A DNA stretch of 5,616 nt from an uncultured Emergencia sp. (GTDB lineage: Bacteria; Bacillota; Clostridia; Peptostreptococcales; Anaerovoracaceae). The stretch lies in assembly GCA_902476665.1 (NCBI GenBank), contig CABSEO010000157.1:1-5616 (forward strand), given 5' to 3'. Of the stretch, positions 1-5,616 are shown in pieces (position 1 is the first letter of the stretch; each line of letters opens with the position of its first letter). The translations under genes were made by a program, and so were the position numbers. Under the pieces are notes generated by a model, which made no database searches, was not told the origin of the DNA, and worked only from the letters and a program-made list of their open reading frames with translations.

Positions 1-17
1 TCCGATGGGCAGTATAC

Positions 18-46
18 AGTTTATCAGATAAAAAAAAATATGTCAA
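18..46 (-). promoter_or_regulatory. Candidate sigma-A promoter for a gene beyond the left edge
   Basis: Read on the minus strand, positions 46-41 give a perfect -35 box, TTGACA. A 17-base spacer follows, then TAAACT at 23-18 as the -10 box, which matches TATAAT at 4 of 6 bases. TG stands one base before the -10 (TGA-TAAACT), an extended -10 that would offset the imperfect hexamer. Transcription would start near position 11 and run left out of the window. The site lies downstream of the pyc terminator, so it would open a new, same-strand transcription unit. The gene it would serve cannot be seen. The spacer carries a run of nine T, and AT-rich spacers produce chance matches, so confidence is moderate. 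Confidence 0.5.
20..32. repeat. 13-base perfect inverted repeat over the candidate promoter
   Basis: TTTATC and GATAAA are exact reverse complements separated by one base. The dyad covers the 3' part of the spacer and the start of the -10 box of the leftward promoter candidate. A dyad at this place is typical of a repressor operator, but the arms are short and AT-rich, so chance is a real alternative. No cognate regulator is visible in the window. Confidence 0.25.
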
Positions 47-104
47 TCTAAACTGGTTTTTCTCCCAAACAAAAACAGAAATCGGCAATATTTTTAAATA
101 CATG

Positions 105-140
105 AAAAGAGCAGCCTCTCTGTTCACAGAAAGGCTGCCC
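105..140 (-). terminator. Rho-independent terminator after pyc
   Basis: On the minus strand, positions 140-127 pair with 122-109 to form a 14-base-pair stem closed by a TGAA tetraloop at 126-123. The core GCAGCCT/AGGCTGC arm is perfect, and the only non-Watson-Crick pairs are two G-T wobbles. The stem is followed by TTTT (108-105) and then a mixed T-rich stretch, so the U tract is short but the stem is strong. It begins 28 bases after the pyc stop codon and should end the pyc transcript. On the plus strand the hairpin is followed by TTATTAATATTT, so it might also work weakly in that direction. Confidence 0.85.
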
Positions 141-168
141 TTATTAATATTTCCAGTCTCCGCAGAGT

Positions 169-3100
169 TTATTTTTCTTTCAGTCTGGCAATAAGCTCTC
201 CAGCTTTAACCTGCTGTCCTTCATTGACAAAGATATTTTCCACAATACCTGAAACAGATGCCAGAATATTTGTTTCCATCTTCATCGCTTCAATGACTGC
301 GATAGGCTGCTTTTCAGTAACTACTTCACCTTCTTTTACCAGAACCTTGATAATATTACCCGGGATATTGGCTCCGATTTCCATCGGATCATCCTCATTG
401 GCAAAGCGCACGGTAGCGATAGATGATACAGCGGACTGCATATCTTCGTCTTTGATCTTGATCACTCTTCTGTTACCGTTTACTTCAAATACCAGGTCGC
501 GGTTTCCTTCAGGATCCACACCTCTGATTTCGTGCAGCTTGATTACCAGAACTTTACCTTCTTCCAGTTTCACCTCACAGGTTTCACCTTCTTCCAGACC
601 GTGGAAGTAGATATCACTGCCCATGTATCTGAAGCTGCCTTCCTTCTTCAGGCTGAGCAGATAGTCTTCAAATACTTTCGGATACATGGCATAGCTGAGT
701 ACCTCCTGTGGAGTTCCTTCCAGATCAAAGTGCTTCTGCAGTCCGGTTCTGATATAATCAAAATCTTCCGGCGGCAGCAGCTCTCCTGGTCTGCAGGTAA
801 TTGCTTTCTTGTCTTTCAGAACTACTTTCTGGATATCTTCAGGGAATCCACCCTCAGGCTGACCCATCATACCTTCAAAATAGGATACTACAGAATCAGG
901 GAAGTCGATATCTTTACCCTTTTCTACGATATTTTCCGGGGTAATATCATTCTGAACCATGAAGATAGCCAGATCACCCACCATTTTTGAGGACGGTGTT
1001 ACCTTGATGATATCTCCCAGCATCTGGTTTACTGTCTTGTACATGTCCTTAACTTCCTGGAATTTGTGTCCAAGGCCGAAACTTTCTACCTGCGGTTTCA
1101 GATTGGAGTACTGACCTCCCGGAATTTCATACTTGTAAATTTCTGCAGTAGAAGTCGCCATATCGGATTCAAACTTCTTGTATACCGGTCTGACATCCTT
1201 CCAATACTCAGAGATCTTCTGAATACCGTCCAGATCGATTCCTGTATCTCTGTCACTGTTTTCAACTGCGGCAACCACAGAGTTCAGTGCCGGCTGAGAA
1301 GTCAGTCCTGACATACTGTTGAAAGCTGCATCTACAATGTCTACGCCGGCCTGTGCAGCCATCAGAATAGTAGCTACACCGTTTCCGCTTGTATCGTGAG
1401 TATGCAGATGTACCGGAATTCCAATCTCCTCTTTCAGAGCTTTCACCAGCTTGTAAGCTGCCATCGGCTTTAACAGACCGGACATATCCTTGATGCCGAG
1501 AATATGGGTTCCTCTCTTTTCCAGCTCTTTCGCCATTCTGATGTAGTAATCCAAATTGTATTTTGTCTTTGTATCATCCAGAATATCTCCGGTATAGCAC
1601 AGGCACGCTTCCGCAATCTTTCCCTGATTGAGTGTCTCGTCCAGTGCAACCTCCATACCCTGAATCCAGTTGAGAGAGTCAAAAATACGGAACACGTCAA
1701 TACCGGACTGAGCAGACACCTTGACGAACTCTCTGATCACATTGTCAGGATAATTCTTATACCCTACGGCATTTGCTCCTCTAATCAGCATCTGGAACAT
1801 CACATTAGGAATTTTAGCACGGAGTGTCTCCAGTCTTTCCCAAGGTGATTCCTTCAGAAATCTGTATGCAGTGTCAAAGGTTGCACCGCCCCACATTTCC
1901 AGAGAGAACATATCTTTACCGTATAAAGCTACCGCCGGTGCAATTTTCTCCATATCCACCGTTCTCACTCTGGTAGCCATCAGAGACTGCTGCGCATCTC
2001 TCATAGTTGTATCAGTAATCAGCAGTTTTTTCTGCTCCAGCGCCCATTTAGCCACAGCCTCAGGACCCTTCATATCCAGCATCTGTTTGGTGCCGGATAA
2101 TGTATTGATTTCAGTCATAGGAATCTTCGGAAATACCGGTACGTTAAACTGCGGTTTTACTCCCTTTGTCTCATTTACTACCTTGTTTCCTATGTAGTTT
2201 AATACTTTCAGTTCTCTATCATCGGCTTTTCTGATATTGAGCAGTTCAGGGTTTGCCTCGATAAAGCCTGTATCACAGTTACCATCTCTGAAAATCGGAT
2301 GATTCAGCACATTGAGCAGGAAACCGATATTGGTTTTCACGCCCTTGATTTCCGTTTCTCTCAGAGCTCTGATCGCCTTTCTTGTTGCTCCTTCAAAAGT
2401 ATTGGCGTATGCAGTAATCTTTACTAATAGACTGTCATAATACGGAGATACTACAGAACCGGTAAAGCCGTTGCCGCCGTCCAGACGGATACCATATCCG
2501 GAAGCACTTCTGTAAAGCTCAATGGTTCCTGTATCAGGAGCAAAGCCATTGGCAGGGTCTTCTGTAGTGATTCTGCACTGAATGGCGTTGCCTCTCATCT
2601 GAATGTCCTTCTGACTTCTGATGCCGATTTCATCAGAATCAAGAGGATATCCTTCTGCAATCAGAATCTGAGCCTGCACGATATCAATACCGGTTACCAT
2701 TTCAGTAACTGTATGTTCTACCTGAATTCTCGGATTCATCTCAATAAAGTAGTGATTGCCGTGTTTGTCCAGCAGAAATTCTACCGTGCCTGCACTTCTG
2801 TAGTTTACAGATCTGGCAATCTTCAAAGCATCTTCGCAGATAGCCTTTCTCTTTTCTTCCGACAGGCAAAGTGCCGGTGTAAACTCGATAACTTTCTGGT
2901 GTCTTCTCTGAATAGAGCAGTCTCTTTCACAAAGATGCACCACATTACCGTATTTATCTCCCAGAATCTGTACCTCAATATGTTTTGGACTTTCCAGGTA
3001 TTTCTCAATAAAAATATCATCAATGCCAAAGGCCTTTTTTGCTTCGCTCTTTGCACTTCTGTATTCCGGAAGAAGGTCTTTTTCGCTTCTAACGATTCGC

Positions 3101-3621
3101 ATACCTCTTCCGCCGCCGCCTGCAGCCGCTTTCAGCATAATCGGATAACCACACTTCTGGGCAAATTCAAGCGCTTCCTCTTCAGTTTCAATAGCTCTTT
3201 CCACACCCGGAATTGTCGGCACACCAACTTTCATGGCAACCAGTTTAGACTGAATTTTATCACCCAGACTTCCCATCATCTGGTTGGTCGGTCCAATAAA
3301 CTCAATGCCTGCTTCTGCACATGCAGCCGCAAATTCTTCGTTTTCAGACAGAAAACCATATCCGGGATGAATGGCATCTACACCTTTTGTCTTTGCCAGT
3401 TCGATGATCTCATCGATCCCCAGATAAGCCGCAACCGGCGCCTTACCTTTTCCGATCTGATAAGATTCATCAGCCTTGGTTCTGAACAGTGAATTTTTGT
3501 CTTCTTCTGAGTAGACTGCTACTGTTCTGATGCCCAGCTCGTTGCAGGCACGGAAAATTCTGATAGCAATCTCGCCTCTGTTGGCAACTAAGACTCTCTT
3601 AAACTTTTTAATTTCTTTCAT
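169..3621 (-). CDS. pyc: Pyruvate carboxylase, full-length four-domain form
   Basis: This enzyme carboxylates pyruvate to oxaloacetate using ATP and bicarbonate, with biotin as carrier; it is cytosolic and usually a tetramer. At 1150 residues it has the normal length for the single-chain form. The biotin carboxylase domain covers about 1-460: VLVANRGEIAIRI at 10-22, an ATP-grasp glycine loop GGGGRGMR at 168-175, ERDCSIQRRHQK at 232-243, and catalytic E294, N296, R298 and E302 in the EMNPRIQVEH stretch. The carboxyltransferase domain follows from about 533: DTTMRDAQQS at 537-546, K711 in GIKDMSGLLKP (the lysine carboxylated in this family), metal ligands H740 and H742 in HLHTHD, and T875 in VTPSSK. 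The C-terminal biotinyl domain carries EAMKMET with biotinylated K1114. All catalytic residues I checked are intact. The ATG has a well-placed GGGAG and an in-frame N-terminus starting at the usual family position. Arginines are nearly all AGA, unlike the neighbouring mscS. A strong terminator follows. Confidence 0.98.
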   Translation of the reverse strand: MKEIKKFKRVLVANRGEIAIRIFRACNELGIRTVAVYSEEDKNSLFRTKADESYQIGKGKAPVAAYLGIDEIIELAKTKGVDAIHPGYGFLSENEEFAAACAEAGIEFIGPTNQMMGSLGDKIQSKLVAMKVGVPTIPGVERAIETEEEALEFAQKCGYPIMLKAAAGGGGRGMRIVRSEKDLLPEYRSAKSEAKKAFGIDDIFIEKYLESPKHIEVQILGDKYGNVVHLCERDCSIQRRHQKVIEFTPALCLSEEKRKAICEDALKIARSVNYRSAGTVEFLLDKHGNHYFIEMNPRIQVEHTVTEMVTGIDIVQAQILIAEGYPLDSDEIGIRSQKDIQMRGNAIQCRITTEDPANGFAPDTGTIELYRSASGYGIRLDGGNGFTGSVVSPYYDSLLVKITAYANTFEGATRKAIRALRETEIKGVKTNIGFLLNVLNHPIFRDGNCDTGFIEANPELLNIRKADDRELKVLNYIGNKVVNETKGVKPQFNVPVFPKIPMTEINTLSGTKQMLDMKGPEAVAKWALEQKKLLITDTTMRDAQQSLMATRVRTVDMEKIAPAVALYGKDMFSLEMWGGATFDTAYRFLKESPWERLETLRAKIPNVMFQMLIRGANAVGYKNYPDNVIREFVKVSAQSGIDVFRIFDSLNWIQGMEVALDETLNQGKIAEACLCYTGDILDDTKTKYNLDYYIRMAKELEKRGTHILGIKDMSGLLKPMAAYKLVKALKEEIGIPVHLHTHDTSGNGVATILMAAQAGVDIVDAAFNSMSGLTSQPALNSVVAAVENSDRDTGIDLDGIQKISEYWKDVRPVYKKFESDMATSTAEIYKYEIPGGQYSNLKPQVESFGLGHKFQEVKDMYKTVNQMLGDIIKVTPSSKMVGDLAIFMVQNDITPENIVEKGKDIDFPDSVVSYFEGMMGQPEGGFPEDIQKVVLKDKKAITCRPGELLPPEDFDYIRTGLQKHFDLEGTPQEVLSYAMYPKVFEDYLLSLKKEGSFRYMGSDIYFHGLEEGETCEVKLEEGKVLVIKLHEIRGVDPEGNRDLVFEVNGNRRVIKIKDEDMQSAVSSIATVRFANEDDPMEIGANIPGNIIKVLVKEGEVVTEKQPIAVIEAMKMETNILASVSGIVENIFVNEGQQVKAGELIARLKEK

Positions 3622-3627
3622 TTTATT

Positions 3628-3632
3628 CTCCC
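3628..3632 (-). promoter_or_regulatory. Ribosome binding site of pyc
   Basis: GGGAG on the minus strand lies six bases before the pyc ATG (GGGAG-AATAAA-ATG), which fixes the start. An upstream ATG overlapping this site (ATGGGAGAATAA) reaches a stop after three codons, so it is not an alternative start for pyc. The rest of the 62-base spacer up to the mscS stop is very AT-rich. It holds TATCAT and TATATT, which resemble -10 boxes, but neither has an acceptable -35 at 16-18 bases. It also has no GC-rich hairpin that could serve as a terminator. Confidence 0.8.
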
Positions 3633-3683
3633 ATTCTCAATATAAAAAAATTAAAATGATAACGAATAAAAATTTGCTGAAGC

Positions 3684-4466
3684 TCACTCAATAATGTGTA
3701 CATTCATTTCCGATCTGGCGATAATAATACCTGCCTCGTCAAAAGAAAGCTTCACATTTTCCAATAAATTATATTTTACATCATAATAGTCCTCAGTGGA
3801 ACACCAGACTTTCAGATCAAGCCACACGGTGCTGTCCTTCTGCTCTGAAACGCCGATAATATAAGGCGGTTCCCGAAATACTCCGGGACACTGCTCTGCG
3901 GCACTCTGCAGAATTTCCTTTGCCTTTATCACATCGGACCGGCAGCTGATTCCGAACACACAGTCCACTCGACGGATGTCCTCTCTGGTATAATTGATCA
4001 GAATAGACGTGGTGAGTGTTCCGTTAGGAATCGTCACTACCTTATTATCAAAAGTATGGAGCCGCGTGGTCAGAAGATCGATTGAATCAACCACACCTGA
4101 AATATTCTGTACTTCAATGGTATCACCCTTTGAAAAAGGCTTGTTAATCAGAATGATCAGTCCTCCTGCCACATTTCCCAGACTGTCCTTCAGGGCCAGC
4201 GCGATGGCTGCGCCTCCGGCACTGAGTACCGCAACCAGAGAAGCCGTAGATACCTCCAGTTTTCCCAGGGTTGCAATGATTACCACAATCCACAGGACGA
4301 CTTTCATACTGTTCAGGATAAAGGTATGCAGTGCTTCGTCCAGCCGTGACTTTTTCAGGGCACGCCCAGAAATCCGCAGAATTATGGTCAGAAGCAGCCA
4401 GCCGATAAGCAGTGTAAGTGCGGCTGAGCCGAATTTCATCAGCAGTGCAATGGTTTTTTCCGACAT
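3684..4466 (-). CDS. mscS: MscS-family small-conductance mechanosensitive channel
   Basis: Channels of this family are inner-membrane heptamers that open under membrane tension and release solutes during hypo-osmotic shock. The protein has 260 residues, slightly shorter than the E. coli MscS. Hydrophobic segments lie at about 6-30 (TM1) and 50-68 (TM2), followed by the small-residue-rich pore helix TM3 at about 74-108 (VAVLSAGGAAIALALKDSLG). The cytoplasmic beta domain begins with NKPFSKGDTIEV at 108-119 and has the conserved IPNG at 146-149 and NYTRE near 158-162. The C-terminal alpha/beta domain ends with FDEAGI at 242-247 and MNVHI. Aligned by eye to E. coli MscS, L109 is kept (L90) but the L105 gate position is alanine (A86), and Q112-G113 are K93-D94. 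The ATG lies one base after the typA stop, so translation is probably coupled. Membership of the family is firm; the exact subgroup and conductance are not readable from sequence. Confidence 0.95.
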   Translation of the reverse strand: MSEKTIALLMKFGSAALTLLIGWLLLTIILRISGRALKKSRLDEALHTFILNSMKVVLWIVVIIATLGKLEVSTASLVAVLSAGGAAIALALKDSLGNVAGGLIILINKPFSKGDTIEVQNISGVVDSIDLLTTRLHTFDNKVVTIPNGTLTTSILINYTREDIRRVDCVFGISCRSDVIKAKEILQSAAEQCPGVFREPPYIIGVSEQKDSTVWLDLKVWCSTEDYYDVKYNLLENVKLSFDEAGIIIARSEMNVHIIE

Positions 4467-4467
4467 A

Positions 4468-5616
4468 TCAACGCCCCGCTCTTCTTCTTTCGATTTCTCT
4501 TAACAATTTTTTTCTCAGACGAATTTCTTCCGGCGTAATCTCCACCAGCTCATCATCTTCGATAAATTCCAGCGCCTCTTCCAGTGTGAAGATTCTCGGC
4601 GGTGAAAGCTTAATCGCCTCGTCGCTTCCCGCTGCTCTCATATTGCTGACCTTCTTGGCCTTGCACGGATTGACCTCCATATCCTCATTTCTGGAATTCA
4701 TTCCTACAATCATGCCCTCGTAAACCCGATCTCCCGGGCTGACAAACATCTGAACCCGTTCTCCAATATTAAACAGAGCGTAAGGAGTACATTCCCCTTC
4801 TTCTATGGCAATTGCCACGCCATTGGTTCGCCCCGGAATATCGCCCTTATATTCTTCAAAGTCAAGGAAACGGCGTTCCATAGTTCCTTCCCCTCGGGTG
4901 TCATTGATAAATTCTGAGCGATAACCCAGAAGCCCCCTGGTAGGCACATGGTATTCCAGTCTGGAATACCCGTTCTCTCCAGTCATCTGCACCATCAGTC
5001 CCTTTCTGAGATTCAGCTTGGAAATGACGGTTCCGGAATACTGATCAGGCACTGTAATCACCACTTCTTCCACAGGTTCCAGTTTCTTGCCTTCAGCATC
5101 TTTCCGATAAATAACCTCCGGCTTGGAAACCGCCAGCTCATATCCTTCTCTCCTCATATTTTCAATGAGAATAGACAGATGAAGCTCACCTCTGCCGGAC
5201 ACTTTAAAGCTGTCGGTTGAATCGGTATCCTCAACAGTCAGACCCACATTAACTTCAAGTTCTTTATTCAGCCGCTCTCGAATATGTCTGGAGGTGACAA
5301 ATTTCCCCACCTTCCCTGCAAAAGGTGATTTGTTTACCATGAAATTCATCGAAAGAGTCGGTTCTTCGATATGAATCATCTCCATGGCTTCCGGATTTGC
5401 AGGATCACATACTGTCTCTCCAATGGATATATCCGAAATTCCAGAAATCACTACAATGTCTCCGCATTCCGCCTGAGGAACCGCAACTCGCTTCAGACCT
5501 CTGTACACAAATACCTGATTGATCTTGCGCTGGACAATCTGCCCGTCATCTCTCGCGACAGCCACAGTCTGTCCTTCTTTCACAATGCCTCTGGTAATCC
5601 TGCCGATCCCCCGACG
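4468..5616 (-). CDS. typA: Translational GTPase TypA/BipA, C-terminal 382 residues (5' end outside window)
   Basis: TypA/BipA is an EF-G-like GTPase that binds the ribosome and is needed for growth in the cold and under stress and for 50S subunit assembly. The reading frame is open to the right edge, so the first roughly 220-230 residues, with the whole G domain and its nucleotide-binding motifs, are missing. A GTG at 5583 is an internal valine and not the start. Numbering from the edge, residues 1 to about 80 are domain II (RGIGRI at 2-7; ISDISIGETVCDP near 60-72). Domain III begins around EPTLSM at 85-90, with MVNKSPFAG at 93-101 and the family signature SGRGELHLSILIENMRREGY at 140-159. Domain V holds PTRGLLGYRSEF at 225-236 and VYEGMIVG at 298-305. 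The BipA-specific C-terminal domain ends with TLEEALEFIEDDELVEITPE at 344-363 and a basic tail. That C-terminal domain separates it from EF-G and LepA. It is the first gene of the typA-mscS pair seen here. Confidence 0.96.
   Translation of the reverse strand, partial: RRGIGRITRGIVKEGQTVAVARDDGQIVQRKINQVFVYRGLKRVAVPQAECGDIVVISGISDISIGETVCDPANPEAMEMIHIEEPTLSMNFMVNKSPFAGKVGKFVTSRHIRERLNKELEVNVGLTVEDTDSTDSFKVSGRGELHLSILIENMRREGYELAVSKPEVIYRKDAEGKKLEPVEEVVITVPDQYSGTVISKLNLRKGLMVQMTGENGYSRLEYHVPTRGLLGYRSEFINDTRGEGTMERRFLDFEEYKGDIPGRTNGVAIAIEEGECTPYALFNIGERVQMFVSPGDRVYEGMIVGMNSRNEDMEVNPCKAKKVSNMRAAGSDEAIKLSPPRIFTLEEALEFIEDDELVEITPEEIRLRKKLLREIERRRAGR
4474..4477 (-). promoter_or_regulatory. Weak ribosome binding site of mscS inside the typA end
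   Basis: A GGGG run in the last codons of typA lies seven bases before the mscS ATG on the minus strand. It is a poor match to the anti-Shine-Dalgarno sequence. The junction reads TGA-T-ATG, so ribosomes finishing typA stop almost on the mscS start and could re-initiate there. The weak site combined with this spacing suggests that mscS translation depends mostly on typA translation. Confidence 0.5.

Noticed and set aside
1..51. A plus-strand frame open from the left edge, ending in TAA at 49-51, which could be the tail of a convergent gene.
   Set aside because: Only 16 codons are visible and nothing in them is recognisable. Another frame also stays open from the edge to a stop at 29-31, so being open here means little. 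The minus-strand promoter elements in the same bases are better supported, though extension to the left could reverse this.
3..193. A third plus-strand frame, open from the left edge to a stop at 191-193.
   Set aside because: It would run through the terminator hairpin and into the end of pyc, and the translation has no recognisable motif. It is most likely a chance opening in AT-rich sequence.
3100..3124. A repeated gcc run (cttccgccgccgcctgcagccgc) that looks like a simple repeat.
   Set aside because: It is the complement of the codons for the glycine-rich ATP-grasp loop and the adjacent alanines of pyruvate carboxylase, so it is explained by the coding sequence.
2713..3492. A 259-codon plus-strand open frame antisense to the biotin carboxylase part of pyc.
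   Set aside because: The translation is rich in Phe, Ser, His and Cys with no recognisable domain, and the opposite strand encodes an unmistakable conserved enzyme. Other plus-strand frames over pyc, mscS and typA are rejected for the same reason.
3633..3670. TATCAT and TATATT as -10 boxes of a pyc promoter.
   Set aside because: No -35-like hexamer lies 16-18 bases upstream of either. The best pairing I found, TTGAGT with TATTCG at 17 bases, matches at only 4 and 3 positions, which is expected by chance in such AT-rich DNA.
5581..5583. GTG as the start codon of the right-hand gene.
   Set aside because: The frame stays open upstream to the window edge and encodes conserved TypA domain II residues, so this GTG is an internal valine.

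Overview
The window looks like ordinary chromosomal sequence from a low-to-moderate GC Firmicute, most likely a gut-type Clostridia member (Lachnospiraceae or Eubacteriales). This is an inference from three things: the closeness of the encoded proteins to Gram-positive families, the heavy use of AGA for arginine in the pyruvate carboxylase gene, and AT-rich spacers. No species can be named from the sequence alone.

Every gene I can support lies on the minus strand, so transcription runs right to left. From the right edge there is the 3' two-thirds of typA/bipA, a ribosome-associated translational GTPase whose G domain lies outside the window. One base after its stop codon comes a complete MscS-type mechanosensitive channel gene. 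After a 62-base AT-rich spacer comes a complete four-domain pyruvate carboxylase gene (pyc, 1150 residues) with a good ribosome binding site. A strong hairpin terminator follows 28 bases after the pyc stop. The last 100 or so bases hold no complete gene. They do contain a good candidate for a leftward sigma-A promoter with a 13-base dyad over its -10 region, which suggests that the next gene starts just beyond the left edge.

typA and mscS are almost certainly one transcription unit with coupled translation. pyc may be read through from them, since I see no terminator in the spacer, or may have its own weak promoter. Functionally the three are housekeeping or stress genes: ribosome assembly and stress translation, release of osmotic pressure, and anaplerotic oxaloacetate supply. 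They do not form one pathway.

I looked for an undescribed system and did not find one. There are no CRISPR repeats, mobile elements, RNA genes or unknown proteins here. The points worth a second look are small: the left-edge promoter and dyad, an altered pore position in the MscS protein, a sharp difference in arginine codon choice between pyc and mscS, and the typA-mscS junction.
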